64,000 bases of DNA from Moduliflexus sp964602655 (GTDB lineage: Bacteria > Moduliflexota > Moduliflexia > Moduliflexales > Moduliflexaceae): contig CAZRSF010000006.1 in the NCBI GenBank assembly GCA_964602655.1, forward strand, positions 1 to 64,000. Direction: 5' to 3'. The notes under the pieces were generated by a model. It ran no database searches, was not told the DNA's origin, and worked only from the letters and a program-made list of their open reading frames with translations. Positions 42,945 through 50,788 of this stretch are shown piece after piece (position 1 is the first letter of the stretch; every line of letters starts with the position of its first letter). The translations under genes and the position numbers were made by a program.

Positions 42945-44004
42945 GATGCACCATATCCGGGAAAAATTGATCAATCAAGACGGCAAGAATAAGAATACAT
43001 CCGACCGCGATATAGCGATAAAAGACCTGAATCCCGACCATAACAAAGCCGCTTTCCAGCGTCGCCAACACCAATACGCCGACGGTCGAACCCCAGATCG
43101 TGCCATTCCCGCCCATCAAGCTCGCTCCGCCAATGACGACGGCGGCAATCGCAAACAATTCATACGTCGAGCTGAACTGCGTGTGCGTCCCCATCGTAAA
43201 ACGCAAGACGAGTAAAATGCCGCCGCAGGAGGCTAAAAACGACGAAAGCGCGTAGATTTTGATAATATGCCGGGGCACGTTGATGCCGGCGCGAACGGCG
43301 GCGTCTTCGTTTCCGCCGATAGCGTAGGTATGCTGGCCGAAACGGGTTTTCGCTAAAATGAACCCGCAGACGAGCAGCAGAATGATTGATACGAGGACAG
43401 ACACCGGCAGCAGGCCGTGCAGCGCTAAGATGTCGGCGCGTTCGGTGAGCGCGGGCTTATGAAAGAACGAAAAGCCCTGTTTGCCGGAGTAATACGCCAT
43501 GAAGCCATTGCCGATCTGTCCGGTCAAATTGGGCAGGAACGACACCGGATAGCCGTCGCAGATTTTCAGCGCAATGCCGTTCGCGATGCCATACATGCCG
43601 AGCGTGGCGATAAACGGCGGCACGTGGAATTTGGCGATCAGCACGCCATTGATAATACCGGGAATCACGCCGACAATCAGCCCGACAAGGCAGCCCGCAA
43701 GAATGCAGACGATTTCCGGCGCGCCTTCTCCTCTGGCATACAAGCGCTGCATGACGGTGGAGGAACTGATCGCCACCAATCCCATGACAAAGCCGATAGA
43801 GAGGTCTATGCCGCCGGTAATAATGACGTAGGTTTCGCCTGTGGCTAAGAGGAGCGTCGTCGTGGCGGCAATCAGAATATTATTAAAATTTCGCGAACTG
43901 AAAAAATTCGGTTCCGCAAGACTGAATGACGCGATCAATATCAGCAGAAACAGGAATGCCCAATGTTTGGCGATCAACGCCATGATATGTTTGGGAGATT
44001 GCAT
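42937..44004 (-). CDS. ABC sugar transporter permease 1 (RbsC/FrcC type)
   Basis: A 355-residue CUT2 permease, second gene of the transport operon. It shares LATGETYVIITGGIDLSIGF and GGASLMGGNGTIWGS with its neighbour. The start at 44004 (MQSPKHIMAL) is chosen because GAGGTG lies just upstream; a longer reading from 44046 would run into the hairpin and lacks a site. A 10-bp-arm hairpin stands between this gene and the binding-protein gene. Confidence 0.92.
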   Translation of the reverse strand: MQSPKHIMALIAKHWAFLFLLILIASFSLAEPNFFSSRNFNNILIAATTTLLLATGETYVIITGGIDLSIGFVMGLVAISSSTVMQRLYARGEGAPEIVCILAGCLVGLIVGVIPGIINGVLIAKFHVPPFIATLGMYGIANGIALKICDGYPVSFLPNLTGQIGNGFMAYYSGKQGFSFFHKPALTERADILALHGLLPVSVLVSIILLLVCGFILAKTRFGQHTYAIGGNEDAAVRAGINVPRHIIKIYALSSFLASCGGILLVLRFTMGTHTQFSSTYELFAIAAVVIGGASLMGGNGTIWGSTVGVLVLATLESGFVMVGIQVFYRYIAVGCILILAVLIDQFFPDMVHHE

Positions 44005-44020
44005 ACGCACCTCAAAAGGC

Positions 44021-44050
44021 AGGAATGCCACCCTCGCAGATGGCATTCCT
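44021..44050 (-). terminator. Intra-operon hairpin between binding-protein and permease genes
   Basis: AGGAATGCCA (44021-44030) and TGGCATTCCT (44041-44050) pair perfectly around a 10-nt loop. No T-run follows. Such stems after binding-protein genes usually slow decay or attenuate transcription so that binding protein is made in excess over permease. Confidence 0.6.
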
Positions 44051-44061
44051 TCGTGAAGAAA

Positions 44062-45042
44062 CTATTTGGAGTAGATGTATTGCTGGGCGTCAGGACTTTC
44101 GACGTTTTCTTTGGTGAAAACAAAGAAACCAGGAACAACTTTTTTGTCAGCAATCGGGGTGCCGTCTTTCAAGAATTTCAAACCGGCTTCTACGGCCAAC
44201 GCGCCGATTTCTGCTGGTTTCTGCGCCAATACGAGGTCAACTTCTCCCTTTTTGAGGGCGTTGATCAAGTCTTCGGTCGCATCCCAGGTCGCCACTTTGA
44301 TGGCTCCGGTCAAGCCAGCGTTGACGATTGCGCGATATGCGCCTTGCGCGCTGAACACGTTCACGCCGAACACGCCTGCCAAATCAGGGTTCTTCTGTAA
44401 TACGGCAGCCACTTGCGCCTGTGCTTTTTCCTGATTGTCAAGGCAATATTCGATAGCGACCACTTCGATGCCCGGGAATTTTTTCATACCTTCCACAAAC
44501 CCTTTTTCACGTCCCTGAACGCTGGAGACATCCGGGTTGGTATTCTCGACCATCACTTTGCCTTTTTCGCCGATCATTTTCGCCATCGCTTCAGCAACAA
44601 CCACGCCGCCCGCAAAATTGTCCGTGCCGATGAAAGCCAGCGGGAAATTGAAGGCGCTCTCTTTGTTATAATCGCCGTCGCCGATGTAGGTGTCAACGGT
44701 AATGACCGGAATACCGGCGTCATGCACTTTTTTCAATACTGGAATCAAGGCTTCGGTTGAGGTCGGAGCGGTGAAGAGCAAATCAATGTCGCCGCGAGCG
44801 ACGAGCGCTTCAAGAATCGGGACTTGCGATTCCGGGCCCCACGCTTTCGGATATTCGCCGACGATCAGTTCGACGCCTAATTCTTTGGCTTTGGCCTGCG
44901 CGCCCTTTTCCATCGTGAAATAAAACGGATCCGCAACGCCCGGCATGAACGCCATTTTGTAGGTTTTGTCTGCGGCAACTGCCATGAACGCCATGCTCAG
45001 AATGACTGCCATCGTGATGAAACCAACCAACGCTTTTTTCAT
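44062..45042 (-). CDS. Periplasmic sugar-binding protein of the CUT2 transporter
   Basis: A 326-residue RbsB-type protein. Residues 1-24 are a signal peptide (AVA-ADK); no lipobox is present. The rest aligns by eye along its whole length with the lipoprotein at 35477, so both should bind the same or a similar sugar. It is the first gene of the operon, behind TTAGGAGG and a 92-nt leader that starts from a sigma-54 promoter. It would supply sugar to the two permeases. Confidence 0.93.
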   Translation of the reverse strand: MKKALVGFITMAVILSMAFMAVAADKTYKMAFMPGVADPFYFTMEKGAQAKAKELGVELIVGEYPKAWGPESQVPILEALVARGDIDLLFTAPTSTEALIPVLKKVHDAGIPVITVDTYIGDGDYNKESAFNFPLAFIGTDNFAGGVVVAEAMAKMIGEKGKVMVENTNPDVSSVQGREKGFVEGMKKFPGIEVVAIEYCLDNQEKAQAQVAAVLQKNPDLAGVFGVNVFSAQGAYRAIVNAGLTGAIKVATWDATEDLINALKKGEVDLVLAQKPAEIGALAVEAGLKFLKDGTPIADKKVVPGFFVFTKENVESPDAQQYIYSK

Positions 45043-45073
45043 AACATTCTACCTCCTAACTGAGTGAATAAAC

Positions 45074-45101
45074 GGAACTTTCGGGTGTTCCCGAAAGTTC
45101 C
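45074..45101 (-). promoter_or_regulatory. 12-bp-arm hairpin in the leader of the transport operon
   Basis: GGAACTTTCGGG (45074-45085) pairs perfectly with CCCGAAAGTTCC (45090-45101) over a 4-nt loop. It lies within the predicted mRNA leader, between the promoter and the ribosome site, and could stabilise the 5' end. Confidence 0.6.
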
Positions 45102-45144
45102 CCTGTATAAAGACGCATCGTGAACAACGTCATTCTTCATTATA

Positions 45145-45161
45145 AGCAAGCACAATGCCAC
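45145..45161 (-). promoter_or_regulatory. Sigma-54 promoter of the sugar transport operon
   Basis: On the minus strand the sequence GTGGCATTGTGCTTGCT fits the -24/-12 consensus YTGGCACGRNNNTTGCW with exact spacing; TGGCA and TTGC are intact. The -12 GC is at 45146-45147, so transcription should start near 45134, 92 nt before the ATG. An NtrC-type activator gene ends the convergent operon. Confidence 0.75.
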
Positions 45162-45284
45162 CGCCGCCGAAAGCGCCGCTCTTTTTTTATTTACGTCGTG
45201 AGATTGCCTGTTATCAAAGGAAAATGCCGAGCGAAAATCGGAAGAGTCAAGACGGAGAAATGGGTTCGAATGGCGAGAAAAGCG

Positions 45285-45338
45285 CCAAAGTGGTTACTTG
45301 AGTAACCACCTTTGTGGATACTCAAGTAACCACTTTGG
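45285..45338. promoter_or_regulatory. Tandem palindromes: candidate enhancer of the sigma-54 promoter or terminator
   Basis: Two 16-bp sites, GGTTACTTGAGTAACC (45292-45307) and GGATACTCAAGTAACC (45316-45331), are each palindromic and lie 24 bp apart, 135-185 bp upstream of the sigma-54 promoter. That is the usual layout of NtrC-family enhancer sites. The whole block is also a 19-bp perfect inverted repeat (45285-45303 and 45320-45338) lying 42 bp after the stop of the upstream gene, so it could serve as that gene's terminator. Confidence 0.5.
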
Positions 45339-45379
45339 CCCAACCCTGACAGGGCTGAAGCGGAAGGCGATAGATCGCA

Positions 45380-46507
45380 CTAATGCAGGATGGAAAATCG
45401 TCCGCGTAAATTCAGGAGGCGGTTATAAATCGTGTTCAATTCGGCGCGTAAATAGCCTTGAATCTGGTAGGTTTTGAAAATTTGTTCCAATTCTTTGATC
45501 GAGCGGGCGGTGAGATGCTGCATGTCGTAACTTTGCTGGCGTTTCACGCCCTTCATCTGATGCATAAATTCATGAAATGCCCAGAGCATCAATTGTTCTC
45601 GTTCCGACAGTCCGACTTTTTCCAATAACACCAGCGATTCCCCTTTGCTGACGCGGCGGCAGGCGCCTTCGAATGTCAATTCTCCGCTTTTTTCTTCAGC
45701 CGTGACTTCAATCTGCTGCTTCAGAGTGCGAAAGCGCTCTTGAAATTCGAGATATTCCTCATCAGTGACATCAAATTTCTGAGTGCGTTCCGGTTGTTTT
45801 TCGTCAACGCGTTCTTTTTTGATTTCCTCAACAACCTCAAAATTCTCGCCTAACACAAATTCGGATTCTTCAGGAAGAGGCGGTCGATCCGCTGGATTCA
45901 CTTCGAGGTCTTCGCTTAATTCGAATTCGCCCTCCGAAAATTCATTCGATTCGTCAAGCTCAAAGATGTCTTCATCAATGTCTTCCGGGGTCTGCTGTCG
46001 CTGCTGTTGAACCTCCGAAAGCATGTCTTTCATGCGGTCCTTTACCAGTAAAAATTCCTGGTCGGTCAAGCTGTCTGCGCCTGCGTGAAAAGGGGAGGTG
46101 CCTTCTTCCGAGTCTGCGCGCGATTGGGGCGGAACGAATGTCCGAGTTTCATAAGGACTATCGGCGCGTTGCTGTTTGACATCGTCTAAAATCTTTTGCA
46201 GGCGCGCCTTAACCTGTTGCTGCTCCTCTTCATTCAGAACATCTGTCGCAAGCGTGCCGATTGGGTCGTCCGGAGATACGCTCGACGTCACATCTTCTAC
46301 AAACGTCGCCGCTTCGTCTTGAAGCTGTTGTCTGCGTCGGTACACCTCTTCGAGCATGGCGTGGAGTCTGGCGGCAACAATCGGCGTTGCCGATTCAAGG
46401 CGTGGCCGGATTTTCTCTTCCAACTTTTCGAGGTATTCTTCCGTTGCAGTTTCGGGAATTTGCGGAAATTTTACTGTTGCGTCCATATCAATCGTCTTTA
46501 CTCTCAT
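45380..46507 (-). CDS. Acidic coiled-coil protein of unknown function
   Basis: A 375-residue cytoplasmic protein with no signal peptide or membrane segment. The first third has predicted helical, Gln/Glu/Arg-rich stretches, twice including an EEQQQVKARLQKIL- or DQEFLLVKDRMKDML-like repeat followed by QQRQ. The centre (about 185-260) is very acidic (FELDESNEFSEGEFELSEDLE). The last 100 residues (VGLSEREQLMLWAFHEFMHQMKGV...) look like a folded helical domain. I do not recognise the family. The start at 46507 is uncertain because no ribosome site is seen; an ATG lies seven codons further in. Confidence 0.6.
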   Translation of the reverse strand: MRVKTIDMDATVKFPQIPETATEEYLEKLEEKIRPRLESATPIVAARLHAMLEEVYRRRQQLQDEAATFVEDVTSSVSPDDPIGTLATDVLNEEEQQQVKARLQKILDDVKQQRADSPYETRTFVPPQSRADSEEGTSPFHAGADSLTDQEFLLVKDRMKDMLSEVQQQRQQTPEDIDEDIFELDESNEFSEGEFELSEDLEVNPADRPPLPEESEFVLGENFEVVEEIKKERVDEKQPERTQKFDVTDEEYLEFQERFRTLKQQIEVTAEEKSGELTFEGACRRVSKGESLVLLEKVGLSEREQLMLWAFHEFMHQMKGVKRQQSYDMQHLTARSIKELEQIFKTYQIQGYLRAELNTIYNRLLNLRGRFSILH

Positions 46508-46744
46508 GACCAAACATGCGATGATGATGGCTCATCATCCATGACGGTTATTCAGGACATGGTTTCGTTCGAGTTGCGTAATCTCATTGTGTGACGACAT
46601 TTGTAAGACTGTCAACGAAATTGTGTTCCTGAACGCGAGATTTGTCGAAATCGTTGGCCGGATAGTTGTCTCTGACATTTTCATTATGCATACATCCTGC
46701 CACCAGTTCAAAGACGTAACGCGAACGTGATGAGTGGGCGGCAA

Positions 46745-46778
46745 TTCTCTGCGCCTTTGCGTCTCTGCGGTGAAAAAA
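46745..46778. repeat. Dispersed-repeat-like sequence (CTCTGCGCCTTTGCGTCTCT type)
   Basis: The stretch reads as alternating CTCTGCG, CTTTGCG and CTCTGCGG units followed by GTGAAAAAA. Sequences of this kind (on the other strand, CCGCAGAGACGCAAAGGCGC) are scattered between genes in many bacterial genomes. Only one copy is seen here. Confidence 0.45.
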
Positions 46779-46826
46779 TGTGAGAAATCGAGATGGCAAG
46801 GAATTCTGGCAGGCGCTCGAAAATAG

Positions 46827-46855
46827 TTGACATAAATTCTTGCGAACAGATGATT
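46827..46855 (+). promoter_or_regulatory. Possible promoter of the second alpha-glucosidase gene
   Basis: TTGACA (46827-46832) is a perfect -35, with ATGATT (46850-46855) at 17 bp. It lies 67 bp before the ATG. The -10 box is a weak match. Confidence 0.4.
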
Positions 46856-46921
46856 GCTATCAGAATCTTGCACGTAGAATTTATCGTGACGCGAACATGA
46901 GACACAGACGTGAGGTCGGAT

Positions 46922-48535
46922 ATGATGGAAAATACTCCAGGAAGTCATCTCTGGTGGGAAACCGATATTATTTATCAGATATATCCCCGCAGTTTTCAGG
47001 ATAGCAACGGCGATGGAATCGGTGATTTGAAAGGAATTCGGGCGCGATTGCCGTATCTGGAGGAGTTAGGGATTTCGACGATCTGGTTGAGTCCGATTTA
47101 TCCGTCTCCGATGGCGGATTTCGGTTACGATGTCTCCGATTATACCGATATTCATCCTCTGTTCGGCACGATGCAGGATTTTCTCGATCTGACCGAGGAT
47201 ATCCATCAACGCGACATGAAATTGATTTTGGATTTTGTGCCGAATCATACCTCGCGCGAACATCCCTGGTTTCTCCAAGCCAAAAGCAGCCGTAGTCATC
47301 CGAAACGCAATTGGTATATCTGGAGCGACGCCAAACCGGACGGAAGCCCGCCGAATAACTGGGTGTCGTATTTCGGCGGCTCGGCGTGGGAATGGGATGA
47401 GCATACCGGCCAATATTATTTGCATCTCTTTGCAAAAGAACAGCCCGATTTGAATTGGCGGAACCCTGATGTCGTGATGAATATGCTGAATGCGTTGCGT
47501 TTCTGGTTGAATCGCGGTGTGGACGGGTTTCGCGTGGATGTGATCTGGCTGATGATCAAAGACGCTCTGCTGCGCGATGACACGCCGAATCCGGCTTGGA
47601 CGCCGTCTCGTCCTATCATCGAATCCACGCTGCACGACCGAACCTCCGATCAACCCGAAGTGCATCACATTATCCGCAAGATGCGCGCCGTGCTCGATGA
47701 ATATGACGAACGGGTCTTGATCGGTGAAATTTATCTGCCGTATCCGAAGTTGATGGCGTATTACGGCGAACACTTTGACGAATGCCATCTTCCGTTCAAT
47801 TTCGGATTGCTGCAATGTCCATTTCAAGTTGACGCCATTGCCGATTTAGTGAATCAATATGAAGGATTGCTGCCGCGAGGCGCATGGCCGAACTGGGTGC
47901 TTGGCAATCACGATCAAGACCGCATCGCTTCAGCGCAGCGCGCCGGACGCAATGCCCGCATCGCGCAGATGCTGCTGTTGACGCTGCGCGGCACGCCAAC
48001 GATGTACTATGGCGATGAAATCGGACTGGTGAACGGCAATATCCCGCCGGAAAAATATCAAGACCCGCAAGCGCTGAATGAACCCGGCGTGGCGCGAAGC
48101 CGCGATCCGGAACGGACGCCGATGCAGTGGGACGATTCGCCCTACGCCGGATTCTCGACTGTCGAACCCTGGCTGCCGGTGAATAAAAATTACATGACCT
48201 GCAACGTTGCGACGCAACGCGAAGAGCCAGATTCGTTTTTACAGATGGTCAAAGAACTCATCGCCATCCGCACATCATGCGTCGCCTTGCATCATGGACG
48301 GTATGTCTTTGTGCCCGCTGGCATCGGCGATGTGATGACGTACTTGCGTATTCAGGGCGCGGTGAAACTTTGTATTGCGCTGAATTTTTCCGACGAGGAA
48401 AAATCCTTGAATTTTTCGTTTGTCGGGGAACGGGGATGCGTGATGATGTCCACCGAAATGGACAGGCATGGCGATGTGGCGTTGGAAAAATTAAAGCTCC
48501 GTCCGCATGAAGGCGTGATTATTCAGGTGTGTTGA
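46922..48535 (+). CDS. GH13 alpha-glucosidase, second copy
   Basis: A 537-residue cytoplasmic GH13 enzyme, very similar over its whole length to the one at 6983. DFVPNH, GFRVDVIW (nucleophile Asp), LIGEIYLP (acid/base Glu) and LGNHDQDR are all present. GIYLP-type sequence after the acid/base Glu is more standard here than the GEIDYP of the first copy, which suggests slightly different substrate specificity. GAGGT stands 5 nt before the chosen ATG; a GTG start at 46910 is possible. Unlike the first copy it has no transporter or regulator gene beside it. The gene for a DNA glycosylase follows. Confidence 0.92.
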   Translation: MMENTPGSHLWWETDIIYQIYPRSFQDSNGDGIGDLKGIRARLPYLEELGISTIWLSPIYPSPMADFGYDVSDYTDIHPLFGTMQDFLDLTEDIHQRDMKLILDFVPNHTSREHPWFLQAKSSRSHPKRNWYIWSDAKPDGSPPNNWVSYFGGSAWEWDEHTGQYYLHLFAKEQPDLNWRNPDVVMNMLNALRFWLNRGVDGFRVDVIWLMIKDALLRDDTPNPAWTPSRPIIESTLHDRTSDQPEVHHIIRKMRAVLDEYDERVLIGEIYLPYPKLMAYYGEHFDECHLPFNFGLLQCPFQVDAIADLVNQYEGLLPRGAWPNWVLGNHDQDRIASAQRAGRNARIAQMLLLTLRGTPTMYYGDEIGLVNGNIPPEKYQDPQALNEPGVARSRDPERTPMQWDDSPYAGFSTVEPWLPVNKNYMTCNVATQREEPDSFLQMVKELIAIRTSCVALHHGRYVFVPAGIGDVMTYLRIQGAVKLCIALNFSDEEKSLNFSFVGERGCVMMSTEMDRHGDVALEKLKLRPHEGVIIQVC

Positions 48536-48565
48536 TCGGAAAAATTATGAACATGGCAGACGATT

Positions 48566-48586
48566 GGGCGAAACACAATTTCGCCC
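48566..48586 (+). terminator. Hairpin after the second alpha-glucosidase gene
   Basis: GGGCGAAA (48566-48573) pairs with TTTCGCCC (48579-48586). No T-run follows. It separates the glucosidase gene from tag and may be a dispersed palindrome. Confidence 0.4.
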
Positions 48587-48605
48587 TACATAATTTAGTG
48601 AAAAT

Positions 48606-49199
48606 ATGAAAGAAGAAACAACGCAACGTTGCGGTTGGGCGGGAAACGACCCGTTGTATGTGCAGTATCATGATGAAGAATGGGGCGTGCCGATTACCGA
48701 CGATCAAAAGTGGTTCGAAAAAATATTGCTGGATAGCGCGCAAGCCGGATTGAGTTGGATTACGATTTTGCGGAAGCGCGAGAACTACCGCCAGGCGTAC
48801 GCCAATTTTGATTATCGTCAGGTTGCCTTGTTTGATGGGCAAAAGGTCGAAGAATTACTCGCGAATCCCGGCATTGTCCGCAATCGGAGAAAAATTGACG
48901 CATCGATCAAAAGCGCGCAGGCGTTTTTGCGCATCCAAGAAGATTTCGGCAGTTTTAACGCGTACGTCTGGCGTTTTGTCGGCGGAAGACCGATGGTGAA
49001 CAAGTGGACATCGTTACAGGAAATCCCCGCCAAAACGCCGGAATCCATCGCGTTGAGCAAGGATTTGATCGCGCGCGGTTTTGCGTTTGTCGGGCCGACG
49101 ATCTGTTATGCATTCATGCAGGCGGGCGGCATGGTCAATGATCATTTAGTCAGTTGTTTTCGCCATCAGGAACTCGTACATATCACGGAGAAAGGCTGA
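48606..49199 (+). CDS. tag: DNA-3-methyladenine glycosylase I
   Basis: A 197-residue repair enzyme that removes 3-methyladenine from DNA. The zinc-binding residues of Tag are in place: Cys9 in RCGW, His22 in YHDEEWG, and the C-terminal NDHLVSC pair. The helix QAGLSWITILRKRENYR and the FVGPTICYAFMQA segment are the usual base-recognition and helix-hairpin-helix parts. The length fits the family. No strong ribosome site is seen (AGTGAAAAT precedes the ATG). It lies directly before selA, two bases apart. Confidence 0.94.
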   Translation: MKEETTQRCGWAGNDPLYVQYHDEEWGVPITDDQKWFEKILLDSAQAGLSWITILRKRENYRQAYANFDYRQVALFDGQKVEELLANPGIVRNRRKIDASIKSAQAFLRIQEDFGSFNAYVWRFVGGRPMVNKWTSLQEIPAKTPESIALSKDLIARGFAFVGPTICYAFMQAGGMVNDHLVSCFRHQELVHITEKG

Positions 49200-49200
49200 C

Positions 49201-50604
49201 ATGATGGATGCGCAAGAGCGGTTACGTCAAATTCCGAAAGTGGATACGCTGCTGCAAACGCCAGAAATCGGCGCGTTATTCGCGCAGTACCCGCGCGAAC
49301 TTGTTGTTGACGGCATTCGCGACGTGTTGCAGCGTCTTCGGGCAGAGATGCTCCGGCAGGAGACGCCTGAGTTGAGCCATGCCGCGATTGCCGAACAGAC
49401 TCGTCGCGAGATAATGGGCAGGCAGACGCGCCATTTGAAGCGTGTGATCAACGGCACTGGCATTATCGTACATACGAATTTAGGACGGAGCAACCTCAGT
49501 CAGGCGGCTGTCGCAGCGGTGGTCGAAGCGGCAAGCGCGTATTCGAATCTGGAATACGAACTCGACGAAGGGCGCAGAGGCTCGCGTTACAGCCATGTCG
49601 AAGGGATTCTTCGGGAACTTTTAGCGTGTGAGGCTGCATTAGTCGTCAATAATAACGCGGCGGCGGTATTGTTGACGTTGACGGCTTTAGCGCAGGGCAA
49701 AGAGGCCATTGTGTCACGCGGCGAACTCGTGGAAATCGGCGGCAGTTTTCGGATTCCCGACGTGATTCAGCAAGGCGGCTGCATTCTCCGGGAAGTCGGC
49801 GCGACGAATCGGACGCATCTGCGGGACTATGAACAGGCGATTTCAGCGCAGACCGGCGTCTTGCTGCGCGTTCATACCAGTAATTATCGCGTGGTCGGTT
49901 TTACGAAAACGACGACGCTGGCCGAATTGAAAGCATTGTCGTTGAAAACCGGCATTCCATTGATCGAAGATATGGGAAGCGGCTTGCTCGTTAAATTCAC
50001 GCAACATGGCCTCGATGATGAGCCAACCGTGCAGGAAAGTCTCGCCGCCGGAGTGGATGTGGTCACATTCAGCGGCGATAAACTGCTTGGCGGACCGCAG
50101 GCAGGCGTTATTGTCGGAAAACGGTCGCTGCTGGATCGGATAAAAGCGCATCCGCTGCATCGGGCTGTGCGCGTGGATAAGATGACATTGGCGGCCTTAG
50201 AAGCCACGCTGATGCATTATCGCTACGAACGCGAAGCGTTTCAGCAGATTCCCACCCTGCAAAAAATCGCGATGCCTCTTGACGCGCTGAGGCGTCGGGC
50301 TGACGTGTTGTGCGAAGGTTTATGCCAGGCGTCAATTGCGGCGGAGGTCGTCCAGGAATTTTCACAGGTTGGCGGCGGAGCGCTGCCGGTTCAAAATCTG
50401 CCGACATGGTGCGTGGCGGTCACTGTGACAGATTGGTCAGCGAATGACGTCGAGCAGCGCTTGAGAGCGGCTTCGATTCCGATTATTGGCCGGATTGCGA
50501 ATCATCAATTTTTATTGGACGTTCGAACGCTTGAAGATCGCGAATTTCCCATCATTGTCGAACAGGCGCGAGTGTGCTTCGGGCAGCATGGTTCGACATT
50601 ATGA
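49201..50604 (+). CDS. selA: L-seryl-tRNA(Sec) selenium transferase
   Basis: A 467-residue PLP enzyme that converts Ser-tRNA(Sec) to Sec-tRNA(Sec) with selenophosphate. The family pattern is clear: INGTGIIVHTNLGRS (about 85-98), NNNAAAVLLTL, EIGGSFRIPD, and the PLP lysine, Lys294, in FSGDKLLGGPQAG. The length is normal. The organism should therefore make selenoproteins. Neither selB, selC nor selD is in the window, and I saw no gene interrupted by an in-frame TGA. The start lies two bases after tag, with GGAGAAAGG upstream. Confidence 0.95.
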   Translation: MMDAQERLRQIPKVDTLLQTPEIGALFAQYPRELVVDGIRDVLQRLRAEMLRQETPELSHAAIAEQTRREIMGRQTRHLKRVINGTGIIVHTNLGRSNLSQAAVAAVVEAASAYSNLEYELDEGRRGSRYSHVEGILRELLACEAALVVNNNAAAVLLTLTALAQGKEAIVSRGELVEIGGSFRIPDVIQQGGCILREVGATNRTHLRDYEQAISAQTGVLLRVHTSNYRVVGFTKTTTLAELKALSLKTGIPLIEDMGSGLLVKFTQHGLDDEPTVQESLAAGVDVVTFSGDKLLGGPQAGVIVGKRSLLDRIKAHPLHRAVRVDKMTLAALEATLMHYRYEREAFQQIPTLQKIAMPLDALRRRADVLCEGLCQASIAAEVVQEFSQVGGGALPVQNLPTWCVAVTVTDWSANDVEQRLRAASIPIIGRIANHQFLLDVRTLEDREFPIIVEQARVCFGQHGSTL

Positions 50605-50668
50605 AACGGTCATGTTGGTTCATGTCGCGTTTCTATTGGAGAAGTTTAGAGAGAACTCATATTTTTTC

Positions 50669-50698
50669 TTGACAAGCCCGCCTTCTTCTTTATATGAT
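50669..50698 (+). promoter_or_regulatory. Sigma-70-type promoter of the pil operon
   Basis: TTGACA (50669-50674) and TATGAT (50693-50698) are 18 bp apart. They lie in the 184-bp gap between selA and pilB, about 90 bp before the pilB ATG. Confidence 0.6.
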
Positions 50699-50788
50699 TT
50701 TTTCGATGGTGGGAAAACGTCGTCATCGTTACATGCTTTTGGGCAATCGAATGACATTATTGGTGTTTTCAGATGAGGGATCGAGGAT

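Larger units (their letters stand above)
46508..46921. other. Intergenic region with a dispersed-repeat motif
   Basis: No convincing gene. It holds the repeat-like sequence annotated at 46745-46778 and the promoter at 46827-46855. Minus-strand frames through it mostly translate the repeat. Confidence 0.5.

Noticed and set aside
46535..46948. Minus-strand open frame containing FFTAETQRRRE
   Set aside because: That peptide is the translation of the dispersed repeat at 46745-46778, a frequent false gene call. The frame also covers the promoter of the alpha-glucosidase gene.
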